The notes under the pieces are model-generated. The model was not told the DNA's origin. It did no database searches and saw nothing but the letters and a program-made list of their open reading frames with translations. A DNA stretch of 64,000 nucleotides from Pseudomonas mendocina. Lineage in GTDB: Bacteria; Pseudomonadota; Gammaproteobacteria; Pseudomonadales; Pseudomonadaceae. How positions within the stretch are numbered: position 1 is the stretch's first letter; each line of letters starts with the position of its first letter. Below are positions 45,335-54,018 of the stretch, in pieces. The stretch covers positions 3,906,001-3,970,000 of the forward strand of contig NZ_CP027657.1 of the NCBI RefSeq assembly GCF_003008615.1, given 5' to 3'. Made by a program: the position numbers and the translations under genes.

Positions 45335-47077
45335 TCCATCGAGAATATGCAGGCTGTAGCCCGGTATCGCCTTGGCCTGGCGCTTGGCTTCGGAGGCAAG
45401 CTCCGCCAGCCGCGAGGCATCCAGTTGCACGCAATCATCGCTGTGCAGATAAACCACACCGATGGAGAGTGACAGCAGCGCATATTCCTGGCGCTGGCCC
45501 TGTCGATTGTGTGCGCTGAAGCAGCCGGCCTGCAGGTGCTCTTCCCGATAGAACCGCCGGCATTGGCCCTGAAAATCCTCGATCAGACGACCAAGCTTGT
45601 CGCGCCAGTCGCTGGAACCGAGCACCAGCATGAAATCGTCGCCGCCGATATGGCCGACGAAGTCACGCGCAGGATCCACCTTATCGTTCAGGCACTGGGC
45701 CAGGCACAGCAGCACCTCGTCGCCCTTGGCATAACCATAGATATCGTTGAAGGGTTTGAAACTGTCGATATCGACGTAACACACCGCCGCCTCGCGTTGT
45801 TGTTGCAGCAGGCGGGTGAGGCACTGCTGGATCGGTACGTTGCCCGGTAGCAGGGTCAGTGGGTTGGCGTGGCGCGCCTGTTGTAGTTTTTGCTCGGTGA
45901 TCAACTTGAGCACGTCGATGACGCGGCCCAGACCCAGGTAGCGCCCGCCCTGGATGATGATGAAGTCTTCTTCTATGCGTTGGCGCGCGCGGCTGGTGAG
46001 CAGGCGGCTGACCTTCTGCAGCGATTGCGTCAGCTCCACGGCGAGAAAATCCTGGCTCATCAGGCGGCTGATCGGCTTGCGGGCGAACAGGTCGGTGGCG
46101 AAGGGTTTGAGCAGGGCTTCGGAGAGCGAGTGGCGGTGGACGATACCGACTGGCTGGTTGTGCTGATCCAGCACCGCCAGCGAGTTGAGATTGGCCTGCG
46201 CGCGGAACGCGTCCAGCACCTCGGCGATGGCAGTGTGCTGATCCACAGCAGGTTGTTCGTTGAGCAGGGCGCTGAGGTCGTGGCTTTCCTCGCCGAGGCT
46301 GGTCTGGCTGCTTTGCAGTCTCGGTAGCAGTTGCCGGGCGTCACGCGGCGGTTTTTCCTGCGGCCGGCTGAGCAGATAGCCCTGCACCAGGTCGACGCCC
46401 ATCTCGGCCAGTACCGCCAGCTCTTCAGCTTGCTCGATGCCTTCGGCAATCACCTGAGCGCGAGAGGCTGCGGCCATTTTCAGGATAGAGCCGACGAATT
46501 CGCGCTTCACCGCGTCCAGGTGGATGCCATCGATGAAATGGCGATCGATTTTCACGTAGTCCGGACGCAGCTCCGACCACAGGCGCAGGCTGGAATAACC
46601 TGCGCCGAGATCATCGAGGGCGATGGAAAATCCCATGGCGCGGTAGTGATGCAGGGCGTTGTCGAGCAGGCCGAAGTCTTCGGTGGGCGATTGCTCGGTG
46701 AGTTCGATCACCACCTGGCTGGGTGGGATGGCGAAGGCCTGCAGCAGTTTCAAGGTTCGCCCCGGCTGGTGGCTGGGGTCGAGCAACGACTCTGGCGAGA
46801 CGTTGAGAAACAACTTGCCGTCCAGACCCTGGGCGCTGAAACCTCTGCAGGCGCTCTTGCGACAGGCCATCTCCAGTTCGCTCAGGCGCCCGGCGTGGCG
46901 GGCCACGGCAAACAGCGTCAGCGGTGAGTGCAGCGGACTGTTCGAGGGGCCGCGGGTCAAAGCTTCGTAGCCGAGAATGCGTTGCTCGGAAAGCGAAACA
47001 ATGGGCTGGAACAGGCTGCTGAGGTCGCCGTGAGCGAGGATGTTACCCAGTGCGCTCAACTGCTCGGTGACGGTCAT
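45323..47077 (-). CDS. EAL-CBS-GGDEF cyclic-di-GMP protein
   Basis: A 584-residue cytoplasmic protein in the order EAL, two CBS domains, GGDEF, matching P. aeruginosa PA3258. The EAL domain has an intact set of catalytic blocks (YEALTRG with E38, IELTEQ, DDLGAGYSSL, VKIDRHFIDG, AEGIE), so phosphodiesterase activity is likely. The GGDEF signature is GGDDF, with aspartate in place of the glutamate, so cyclase activity is doubtful; it may bind GTP as a regulator. ATG 47077 (MTVTEQLSALG) is the likely start. Confidence 0.88.
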   Translation of the reverse strand: MTVTEQLSALGNILAHGDLSSLFQPIVSLSEQRILGYEALTRGPSNSPLHSPLTLFAVARHAGRLSELEMACRKSACRGFSAQGLDGKLFLNVSPESLLDPSHQPGRTLKLLQAFAIPPSQVVIELTEQSPTEDFGLLDNALHHYRAMGFSIALDDLGAGYSSLRLWSELRPDYVKIDRHFIDGIHLDAVKREFVGSILKMAAASRAQVIAEGIEQAEELAVLAEMGVDLVQGYLLSRPQEKPPRDARQLLPRLQSSQTSLGEESHDLSALLNEQPAVDQHTAIAEVLDAFRAQANLNSLAVLDQHNQPVGIVHRHSLSEALLKPFATDLFARKPISRLMSQDFLAVELTQSLQKVSRLLTSRARQRIEEDFIIIQGGRYLGLGRVIDVLKLITEQKLQQARHANPLTLLPGNVPIQQCLTRLLQQQREAAVCYVDIDSFKPFNDIYGYAKGDEVLLCLAQCLNDKVDPARDFVGHIGGDDFMLVLGSSDWRDKLGRLIEDFQGQCRRFYREEHLQAGCFSAHNRQGQRQEYALLSLSIGVVYLHSDDCVQLDASRLAELASEAKRQAKAIPGYSLHILDGSAA

Positions 47078-47097
47078 GGTGTTCTCGATCTGCCGGA

Positions 47098-47128
47098 AAA
47101 CGAAGGGGCCGGTTTTTGACCGGCCCCT
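47098..47128 (-). terminator. terminator after prc
   Basis: On the minus strand, stem GGGGCCGGT/ACCGGCCCC with a short A-rich loop is followed by TTCGTTTT, about 50 bases after the prc stop. Confidence 0.75.
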
Positions 47129-47179
47129 GCATTTCACGACAGTTCGATGACGATTTGATGACGTTAGACTACTTGCCTG

Positions 47180-49261
47180 TCAGTGCAGCGCCAGCGACGG
47201 GTTCAACCCCAGGTAGTCGAGTAGGATACGGCCGGACTCGGCGAGGTAGGCGTCGTCCTCCGGAGTGCTCTTCTCGTCGGCGACTGGCAGTGCATCCTCG
47301 TCTTCTTTCGCCAGTTCCTTGAGCGGTTCTTCGCCCTTGGCCTCGCGACGGTTGTTCTCCAGTGCCAATTGCTTGGCTTCGACTTCTGCCTGGCGCGCGC
47401 GGCGCGTCTTCTCGTTGAGACTGACGGTGGTTTCGGCCATCAGCTTCTTGGCCAGGGTCAGGCGGTCACGGGTGAAGACGAAGTCCGGATCCTTGGCGGT
47501 GCGCTGGTCATGGCGTGCCTTGAGCTCGCTGAGGAACGGCTTGATCGGGTCCAGCTCGGGCGTGATGGCCGGGCGAATGCTGTCCCAGGGCAGGGCGGCG
47601 GGCAGGGCGCTTTCGCCGATGTCCTTGGTATCCATGACATCCGGATAGAGGATGTCGGGGATTACGCCCTGATGCTGGGTGCTCTGTCCGGAAACGCGAT
47701 AGAACTTGGCCAGGGTCAGCTTCAGCTCGCCATGGTTGAGCGGCTGAATGGTCTGCACGGTGCCTTTACCGAAGGTCTGACCACCGAGAATCAGCGCACG
47801 GTGATAGTCCTGCATGGCGCCTGCGAAAATCTCCGAGGCGGAGGCGGACAGGCGGTTCACCAGAACGGCGAGCGGGCCGTTGTAGTAGATGCCCTTGTTC
47901 TCGTCGGCGAGCACATCGACGCGGCCGTCGGCGTTGCGCACCAGGACGGTTGGGCCTTGTTCGATGAACAGGCTGGTCAGTTCGGTGGCTTCCTGCAGGG
48001 AGCCGCCGCCGTTGTTGCGCAGGTCAATGACCACGCCATCGACTTTCTCGGCCTGCAGTTCGTCGAGCAGGCGTTTGACGTCGCGGGTCGTGCTCTTGTA
48101 GTTCGGATCGCCGGCACGGAAGGCTTTGAAGTCGAGGTAGAAGGCCGGCAGTTCGATCACGCCGAGCTTGTAATCCCGGCCTTCGTGCTGCAGGTTCAGC
48201 ACCTTCTTCTTGGCGGCCTGCTCTTCCAGCTTGACCGCTTCACGGGTGATGGTGACGACCTTGCTGGTCTGGTCACTGGGCGGATTGCTCGCTGGGATCA
48301 CTTCCAGGCGCACGGTCGAACCTTTCGGGCCACGGATAAGCTTGACCACTTCGTCCAGGCGCCAGCCGATCACGTCGACCATTTCACCAGTGCCCTGTGC
48401 GACGCCGACGATCTTGTCGGCCGGGGCGATCTGTTTGCTCTTTTCTGCCGGGCCAGCTGGCACCAGGCGTACGACCTTGACGTGCTCGTTGTCACTCTGC
48501 AAAACGGCGCCGATACCTTCGAGCGACAGGCTCATGTTGATATCGAAGTTTTCCGCGTTGTCCGGCGAGAGGTAGGTGGTGTGCGGGTCGTAGGTGGTGG
48601 CGAAGGCGTTGATGTAGGCCTGGAACACATCCTCGCCACGGGTCTGCTTCAGACGCGCCGCCTGATTCTTGTAGCGCTTGGTCAGCAGTTCCTGAATATC
48701 CTTGGTTTCCTTGCCGGCGATCTTCAGGCGCAGCACTTCGTCCTTGACGCGTTTGCGCCACAGGTCGTCGAGTTCGGCGCGGTTTTTCGCCCAGGGCGCT
48801 TTCTCGCGATCCACTTCCAGGGTTTCGTCGATGCTGAAGTCGATCTTGTCGACGCCCTTGGCGAGCTCTGCCAGGGCGAAATCGATCCGCTCCTGCAGGC
48901 GCGTCAGGTGACGGCGATAGATGGCGAAACCGGGTTCGAGGTCGCCGCTTTTCAGCAGGTCATCGAACTTGGTGCGCCACTGGTTGAATTCGGCGATGTC
49001 GGCCGCGGTGAAATAGCTGCGCGTCGGATCGAGCAACTTCAGGTAGTTGTCATAGATCTGGATCGAGCGTTCGTCGTTCAGCGGCGGCTTGTTGTAGTGA
49101 TGCCGCCGCAGCAGTTCCACCACGTTGAGGCTGGCAATCACCTGCTCGCGATCTGGCTGCAGATATTCCCAGCTGGCGGCAGTGGTGGTCTTAGCCGCCA
49201 GCGGCAGAGCGCTGAAACCAAGGACAAGGGCGAGGGCGGTGCTTGCGAGAGAGCGCTTCAT
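47180..49261 (-). CDS. prc: tail-specific (C-terminal processing) protease Prc / AlgO
   Basis: A 693-residue periplasmic serine protease. The signal peptide is MKRSLASTALALVLGFSALPLAA. A PDZ domain (about residues 240-325) precedes the catalytic S41 domain with S476 (SASASEIFAGAMQDY) and K499 (FGKGTVQ). The C-terminal part holds a helical region. It degrades proteins with exposed nonpolar C-termini; in P. aeruginosa AlgO (PA3257) affects the MucA/AlgU alginate response. The start is chosen for its signal peptide; its Shine-Dalgarno is weak. Confidence 0.93.
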   Translation of the reverse strand: MKRSLASTALALVLGFSALPLAAKTTTAASWEYLQPDREQVIASLNVVELLRRHHYNKPPLNDERSIQIYDNYLKLLDPTRSYFTAADIAEFNQWRTKFDDLLKSGDLEPGFAIYRRHLTRLQERIDFALAELAKGVDKIDFSIDETLEVDREKAPWAKNRAELDDLWRKRVKDEVLRLKIAGKETKDIQELLTKRYKNQAARLKQTRGEDVFQAYINAFATTYDPHTTYLSPDNAENFDINMSLSLEGIGAVLQSDNEHVKVVRLVPAGPAEKSKQIAPADKIVGVAQGTGEMVDVIGWRLDEVVKLIRGPKGSTVRLEVIPASNPPSDQTSKVVTITREAVKLEEQAAKKKVLNLQHEGRDYKLGVIELPAFYLDFKAFRAGDPNYKSTTRDVKRLLDELQAEKVDGVVIDLRNNGGGSLQEATELTSLFIEQGPTVLVRNADGRVDVLADENKGIYYNGPLAVLVNRLSASASEIFAGAMQDYHRALILGGQTFGKGTVQTIQPLNHGELKLTLAKFYRVSGQSTQHQGVIPDILYPDVMDTKDIGESALPAALPWDSIRPAITPELDPIKPFLSELKARHDQRTAKDPDFVFTRDRLTLAKKLMAETTVSLNEKTRRARQAEVEAKQLALENNRREAKGEEPLKELAKEDEDALPVADEKSTPEDDAYLAESGRILLDYLGLNPSLALH

Positions 49262-49389
49262 GCTGATTCGACGTAGTGGCAAGTGATAACGCATATTAGG
49301 CCGTAATTGAGGGCGCCAGGTTCCGTTGGCGCTAGGCAAAAGCCCAGCGGTCAGCGCTGGGCTCGGTTCACTTGCACTATGGAGGCAGC

Positions 49390-50352
49390 ATGAAGGCATT
49401 GCAAGGCGTCGAAGGACGTGCGGAATGGCTGGAGCAACCCGCGCAGGCATGTGACGCGGGACAGATCAGGGTCAAGGTGGCTGCCGCTGGGCTCAACCGC
49501 GCCGACCTTTTGCAGCGCGCCGGTCTGTATCCGCCGCCACCGGGTGCCAGCCAGGCGCTTGGGCTGGAATGCTCCGGTATGGTGATCGAAGTGGGTGCCG
49601 GTAGTGCCTGGCAGATAGGCGATCAGGTCTGTTGTTTGCTGGCTGGTGGAGGCATGGCCGAAGAGGTGGTGCTCGATGCGCGTCATGCGCTGCCGGTACC
49701 CGAAGGCGTCAGCCTGATCGAGGCGGCTGCATTGCCGGAGGTGTATGCCACTGCCTGGCTCAACCTGTTCCAGCTCGGCGGCCTGCGGCCAGGTGAAAAG
49801 GTGCTGTTGCATGCCGGAGCCAGCGGCGTCGGCTCTGCTGGCATTCAATTATGCAAGGCGTTCGGCAGCCCGTGCTGGGTCAGCGTCGGTTCAGCCGAGC
49901 GCCTGGCATACTGCGAGGCGCTCGGTGCCCAGGGTGGCGCGCTACGTGGCGAGGATCTGCAAAGCCTGCGCGACTTCGGCCCCTTCGACGTGATTCTCGA
50001 TCCGGTCGGCGGGCAATATGCGCAGCTCAACCTCGAACTGCTGGCGCGTGATGGTCGTTGGATCAACATCGGGCTGATGGGCGGCCGCGAAGCCACGCTA
50101 GATCTGGCGCAGGTATTGGGCAAGCGCATTCAGCTGATCGGCTCGACCTTGCGCAATCGTGATGACCAGTTCAAGGCCGATCTGTTGCGCGATCTGCAGC
50201 AGCATGTCTGGCCGCTGTTCGCCGAGGGGCGATTAAAGCCGCAACTGGAGCGCAGTTTTGCGATCAAAGACAGTGAAGCGGCGTTCGAGACACTCGCCGG
50301 TAACCAAGTGGCAGGTAAACTGGTGTTGCTGATCGATGCCGATCAGGTTTGA
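49390..50352 (+). CDS. NAD(P)H quinone oxidoreductase (MDR family)
   Basis: A 320-residue medium-chain reductase. The N-terminal GroES-like domain has AAGLNRADLLQRAGLYPPPPG and GLECSGMVIEVG. The Rossmann domain starts with LLHAGASGVGSAGIQLCKAFG. There are no structural-zinc cysteines of alcohol dehydrogenases, consistent with a zinc-independent quinone oxidoreductase. GGAGG precedes ATG 49390. It is divergent from prc, as PA3256 is in P. aeruginosa. Confidence 0.87.
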   Translation: MKALQGVEGRAEWLEQPAQACDAGQIRVKVAAAGLNRADLLQRAGLYPPPPGASQALGLECSGMVIEVGAGSAWQIGDQVCCLLAGGGMAEEVVLDARHALPVPEGVSLIEAAALPEVYATAWLNLFQLGGLRPGEKVLLHAGASGVGSAGIQLCKAFGSPCWVSVGSAERLAYCEALGAQGGALRGEDLQSLRDFGPFDVILDPVGGQYAQLNLELLARDGRWINIGLMGGREATLDLAQVLGKRIQLIGSTLRNRDDQFKADLLRDLQQHVWPLFAEGRLKPQLERSFAIKDSEAAFETLAGNQVAGKLVLLIDADQV

Positions 50353-50363
50353 TTCAGGTCTCT

Positions 50364-50388
50364 AGCCCGCGTCTGGCGCGGGCTTTTT
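50364..50388 (+). terminator. terminator after quinone oxidoreductase gene
   Basis: Stem AGCCCGCG/CGCGGGCT with a five-base loop, then TTTT. Confidence 0.85.
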
Positions 50389-50404
50389 CATCGATTGGTG
50401 CATT

Positions 50405-50458
50405 CAATCGATATCATGGCCGTAATCAATAAGCTTTTTTCTGTTAGGTAGCTAAGAT
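50405..50458 (+). promoter_or_regulatory. candidate ahpC promoter with possible OxyR region
   Basis: TAAGAT at 50453-50458 could be the -10. Upstream, ATCGATA..., then ATCAATA..., give an imperfect spaced A/T pattern as in OxyR sites. The match to the four-part OxyR consensus is partial, so this is tentative. Confidence 0.3.
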
Positions 50459-50508
50459 GGCACCTGTAGATTTTCAACCCCTCACAGAAACCTCAGAAGG
50501 AGTCAGCA

Positions 50509-51072
50509 ATGTCCCTCATCAACACTCAAGTGCAACCGTTCAAGGTCAACGCTTTCCACGCTGGCGAGTTCGTCGAGCTCACCGAGCAGTCCCTGCTGGG
50601 CAAGTGGTCCGTGCTGATCTTCATGCCGGCTGCCTTTACCTTCAACTGCCCGACTGAGATCGAAGACGCTGCCAACAACTACGCCGAGTTCCAGAAGGCC
50701 GGTGCCGAGGTCTACATCGTGACCACCGACACCCACTTCTCGCACAAGGTATGGCACGAAACTTCGCCAGCCGTTGGCAAGGCTCAGTTCCCGCTGATCG
50801 GTGACCCGACTCACCAGCTGACCAACGCTTTCGGCGTGCACATTCCGGAAGAAGGTCTGGCCCTGCGTGGCACCTTCGTGATCAACCCGGAAGGCGTGAT
50901 CAAGACTCTGGAAATCCACTCGAACGAAATCGCTCGTGACGTTTCCGAGACCCTGCGCAAGCTGAAGGCCGCTCAGTACACCGCTGCTAACCCGGGTCAG
51001 GTTTGCCCGGCCAAGTGGAAAGAAGGCGAAGCCACTCTGGCTCCTTCGCTGGATCTGGTTGGCAAGATCTAA
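50509..51072 (+). CDS. ahpC: alkyl hydroperoxide reductase peroxiredoxin AhpC
   Basis: A 187-residue typical 2-Cys peroxiredoxin reducing organic peroxides and H2O2. Peroxidatic C47 is in FTFNCPTE and resolving C166 in GQVCPAKW. It receives electrons from AhpF encoded downstream. GAAGGAG precedes the ATG. Between ahpC and ahpF lie a terminal-inverted-repeat element and a hairpin, which may set the AhpC:AhpF ratio. Confidence 0.97.
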   Translation: MSLINTQVQPFKVNAFHAGEFVELTEQSLLGKWSVLIFMPAAFTFNCPTEIEDAANNYAEFQKAGAEVYIVTTDTHFSHKVWHETSPAVGKAQFPLIGDPTHQLTNAFGVHIPEEGLALRGTFVINPEGVIKTLEIHSNEIARDVSETLRKLKAAQYTAANPGQVCPAKWKEGEATLAPSLDLVGKI

Positions 51073-51190
51073 AAACGGCTTCAGAGCTGCTGCGTTCGGC
51101 TAGGCAGCGTTGTAATCAGACTCGGGCTTGTAGCCCTCAGCAGATTACGCCTTGCCTAGCCGTCGCTCGCGACGCTCTGAAATCCGTTTT
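51072..51190. repeat. terminal-inverted-repeat element between ahpC and ahpF
   Basis: The left end AAAACGGCTTCAGAGC starts within the ahpC stop codon and is answered at 51174-51190 by its near-exact inverse (one base longer). Inside, GGCTAGGCA and TGCCTAGCC are a second inverted pair. The 119 bases can fold into one long hairpin and do not encode a plausible protein. CTGCTGCG after the left end recalls the 26245 and 54877 elements. Confidence 0.6.
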
Positions 51191-51241
51191 GCAATTGCTA
51201 CTTGCGCTGTTTGGGCCATCAACCGGCCCTTGTGGTGCCCG

Positions 51242-51273
51242 ATGCCCGGGCGCGATCCGTCCGGGCATTTTAT
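51242..51273 (+). terminator. hairpin/attenuator before ahpF
   Basis: Stem ATGCCCGG/CCGGGCAT with an 11-base loop, followed by TTTATT. It may end most ahpC transcripts, with some read-through to ahpF. Confidence 0.65.
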
Positions 51274-51306
51274 TGCCCGAATTTTCGTATTTGAGGAATT
51301 TCCGCC

Positions 51307-52863
51307 ATGTTGGACGCCAATCTTAAAGCCCAGTTGAAGGCCTACCTGGAAAAGGTCACCCTGCCGTTCGAGATCGTTGCGTCCCTCGATGACGGCGCGA
51401 AATCCCAGGAGCTGCTCGGGCTGTTGCAAGACATCGTCGGTCTGACCGACAAGATCACCCTGAAGACCGATGGCAACGACGCCCGTCGTCCGTCGTTCTC
51501 GCTGAACCGCCCTGGTGCGGATATCGGCCTGACGTTCGCCGGCATCCCCATGGGCCATGAGTTCACCTCGCTGGTACTGGCATTGCTGCAAGTGGGTGGC
51601 CACCCGTCCAAGCTGGACGCCGACACCATTGCGCAGATCAAGAGCATCGAAGGCAAGTTCGAGTTCGAGACCTACTTCTCGCTCTCCTGCCAGAACTGCC
51701 CGGACGTGGTGCAGGCACTGAACCTGATGGCGGTGCTCAACCCCAATATCCGCAACGTCTCCATCGACGGCGCGCTGTTCCAGGAAGAAGTCGAGCGTCG
51801 TCAGATCATGGCCGTGCCGAGTATCTACCTGAATGGTGAAGTGTTCGCTTCCGGCCGTATGGAGGTGAAGGAAATCCTCGCCAAGATCGATACCGGTGCC
51901 GCCAACCGCGACGCCGAGAAGATGAGCGCCAAGGACGCCTTCGATGTACTGGTGGTCGGTGGTGGCCCGGCGGGTGCTGCTGCTGCGATCTACGCTGCGC
52001 GCAAGGGTATCCGTACCGGTGTTGCCGCCGAGCGCTTCGGCGGCCAGGTGCTCGATACCATGGCCATCGAGAACTTCATCTCCGTCAAGGAGACTGAAGG
52101 CCCGAAACTGGTGCGTGCCCTTGAAGAGCACGTCAAGGAATACGAAGTCGACATCATGAACCTGCAACGCGCCTCGGCCCTGGTGCCGGCGGCAGCCGAA
52201 GGTGGTCTGCACGAGGTCAAGTTCGAGAGCGGTGCTTCGCTCAAGGCCAAGACCGTGATTCTGGCCACCGGCGCCCGCTGGCGTGAAATGGGTGTGCCGG
52301 GCGAGCAGGAATACAAGGCCAAGGGCGTGTGCTTCTGCCCGCACTGCGATGGCCCGCTGTTCAAGGGCAAGCGCGTGGCGGTGATCGGCGGCGGTAACTC
52401 TGGTGTTGAGGCTGCCATCGACCTGGCCGGTATCGTCGCTCACGTGACCCTGCTGGAGTTCGCCGACACCCTGCGTGCTGACGCCGTGCTGCAGAAGAAG
52501 CTCTACAGCCTGCCGAACGTGACTGTGATCAAGAGTGCGCAGACCACCGAGGTCAAGGGCGACGGGCAGAAGGTCAACGGCCTGGTGTACAAGGATCGCA
52601 CCACCGAGGAACTGCACACCGTCGAGCTGGAAGGCATCTTTGTGCAGATCGGTCTGCTGCCCAACAGTGATTGGCTCAAAGGCACCATCGAGCTCAACCG
52701 TTTTGGTGAGATCGTCGTCGATGCCAAGGGCAACACCAACGTGCCGGGCGTGTTCGCTGCCGGTGACGTGACGACTGTGCCGTACAAGCAGATCGTCATC
52801 GCCATGGGCGAGGGTTCGAAAGCATCGCTCTCGGCCTTCGATCACCTGATCCGCCACAGCTGA
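51307..52863 (+). CDS. ahpF: alkyl hydroperoxide reductase flavoprotein AhpF
   Basis: A 518-residue FAD disulphide reductase passing electrons from NADH to AhpC. The N-terminal double thioredoxin-like domain holds a redox CxxC (SCQNC, near residue 130). The thioredoxin-reductase-like part has FAD site [23 protein letters not shown] site [17 protein letters not shown], and the second redox pair CPHC in [13 protein letters not shown]. The start follows GAGGAA. A strong terminator follows. Confidence 0.97.
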   Translation: MLDANLKAQLKAYLEKVTLPFEIVASLDDGAKSQELLGLLQDIVGLTDKITLKTDGNDARRPSFSLNRPGADIGLTFAGIPMGHEFTSLVLALLQVGGHPSKLDADTIAQIKSIEGKFEFETYFSLSCQNCPDVVQALNLMAVLNPNIRNVSIDGALFQEEVERRQIMAVPSIYLNGEVFASGRMEVKEILAKIDTGAANRDAEKMSAKDAFDVLVVGGGPAGAAAAIYAARKGIRTGVAAERFGGQVLDTMAIENFISVKETEGPKLVRALEEHVKEYEVDIMNLQRASALVPAAAEGGLHEVKFESGASLKAKTVILATGARWREMGVPGEQEYKAKGVCFCPHCDGPLFKGKRVAVIGGGNSGVEAAIDLAGIVAHVTLLEFADTLRADAVLQKKLYSLPNVTVIKSAQTTEVKGDGQKVNGLVYKDRTTEELHTVELEGIFVQIGLLPNSDWLKGTIELNRFGEIVVDAKGNTNVPGVFAAGDVTTVPYKQIVIAMGEGSKASLSAFDHLIRHS

Positions 52864-52881
52864 TCGGTTGTTGCATGAATG

Positions 52882-52912
52882 AAAAAGGCCACCCCTTGGG
52901 GTGGCCTTTTTT
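52882..52912 (+). terminator. terminator after ahpF
   Basis: A perfect 14-bp stem (AAAAAGGCCACCCC and complement) with a two-base loop and six T residues. Confidence 0.9.
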
Positions 52913-52955
52913 GTGGCTGGTGGGTGTGCTCGTGCGTTAGCGATGGGCCGCTCTT

Positions 52956-53019
52956 GTAGGGTGCGCCATGCGCACCGGTATCACGGTGTCGCATCGTCGG
53001 TGCGCACGGTGCACCCTAC
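52956..53019. repeat. GTAGGGTGCG-type palindromic repeat
   Basis: The 22-base arms 52956-52977 (GTAGGGTGCGCCATGCGCAC...) and 52998-53019 (...GTGCACCCTAC) are inverted near-copies separated by about 20 bases, forming a hairpin between the convergent ahpF and ureidoglycine aminohydrolase genes. A degenerate copy is at 37529-37607. Confidence 0.8.
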
Positions 53020-53033
53020 GGGTGAGGTATCCC

Positions 53034-53876
53034 TCAGCGCTTCAGACCGCCCAGGGTCAGCGGCATCTGGCGGTTCACGTCCTTGTACAGCAGGTAACGG
53101 AAGCGGCTCGGGCCGCCGGCATAGCAGGCCTGCGGGCAGAAGGCGCGCAGCCACATGAAGTCACCGGCCTCGACCTCGACCCAGTCCTGGTTCAGGCGAT
53201 ACACCGCTTTGCCTTCCAGCACGTACAGGCCGTGCTCCATGACGTGGGTTTCGGCGAACGGAATCACGCCGCCTGGCTCGAAGTTGACGATATTGACGTG
53301 CATGTCATGGCGCATGTCCTTGATGTCGACGAAGCGCGTGGTGCTCCAGCGGCCTTCGGTACCCGGCATGACGATCGGTTCGATGTCCTGCTCGTTGGTG
53401 ACGAAGGCTTCCGGATAGGGCACACCCTCGACCGGTTGGTAGGCCTTGCGCAGCCAGTGGAAACGCACGGCTTCGCTGCCGTTGTTGCGCAGCGACCAGT
53501 CGCTTTGTGGTGGGATGAAGGCGTAGCTGCCCGGACGCATGGCGTGCTGGGTGCCGTTGAGGGTCAGGCTGAACTCGCCTTCGACGACGAAGATCACGCC
53601 TTCGGCAGTGGCATCCAGTTCCGGCTTGTCGCTGCCGCCGTTCGGGCCGACTTCGACGATGTACTGCGAGAAGGTTTCGGCGAAACCGGTCAGCGGGCGG
53701 GCGATGACCCACATGCGCATGTTGTCCCAGAACGGCAGGTGGCTGGTGACGATGTCACGCATCACGCCTTTGGGAATCACGGCATAGGCTTCGGTGAACA
53801 TGGCGCGGTCGGTCAGCAATTGCTCCTGACCTGGGTGGCCGCCATGCGGGGCGTAATAGTAGGGAGACTTGCTCAT
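53034..53876 (-). CDS. (S)-ureidoglycine aminohydrolase-like bicupin
   Basis: A 280-residue protein with two cupin domains (VGPNGGSDKPELDATAEGVIFVVEGEFSLTLNG and VNIVNFEPGGVIPFAETHVMEHGLYVLEGKAVY). The second carries metal-binding residues E-x..H-x..H. These are marks of ureidoglycine aminohydrolase, which frees ammonia during allantoin breakdown. No other allantoin gene is adjacent. ATG 53876 (MSKSPYYYAPHGGHPG) is the family start. It is divergent from a LysR gene. Confidence 0.82.
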   Translation of the reverse strand: MSKSPYYYAPHGGHPGQEQLLTDRAMFTEAYAVIPKGVMRDIVTSHLPFWDNMRMWVIARPLTGFAETFSQYIVEVGPNGGSDKPELDATAEGVIFVVEGEFSLTLNGTQHAMRPGSYAFIPPQSDWSLRNNGSEAVRFHWLRKAYQPVEGVPYPEAFVTNEQDIEPIVMPGTEGRWSTTRFVDIKDMRHDMHVNIVNFEPGGVIPFAETHVMEHGLYVLEGKAVYRLNQDWVEVEAGDFMWLRAFCPQACYAGGPSRFRYLLYKDVNRQMPLTLGGLKR

Positions 53877-54018
53877 CGGGCGATGGCCTCTACGGGTTGA
53901 TGACGCAGGGCTCGACCCCGCGCGGGAAACTGACCGGGACACTATAAGGAGATCGTGAACCGATTCGGAAATTAAATAGTAGAATGCGGGTCAGTGGATT
54001 TCATGATGGGTTGTCGCC

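Noticed and set aside
47369..49276. A 635-codon frame opposite prc
   Set aside because: A by-product of high GC and codon bias; the Prc frame carries the signal peptide, PDZ and catalytic residues.
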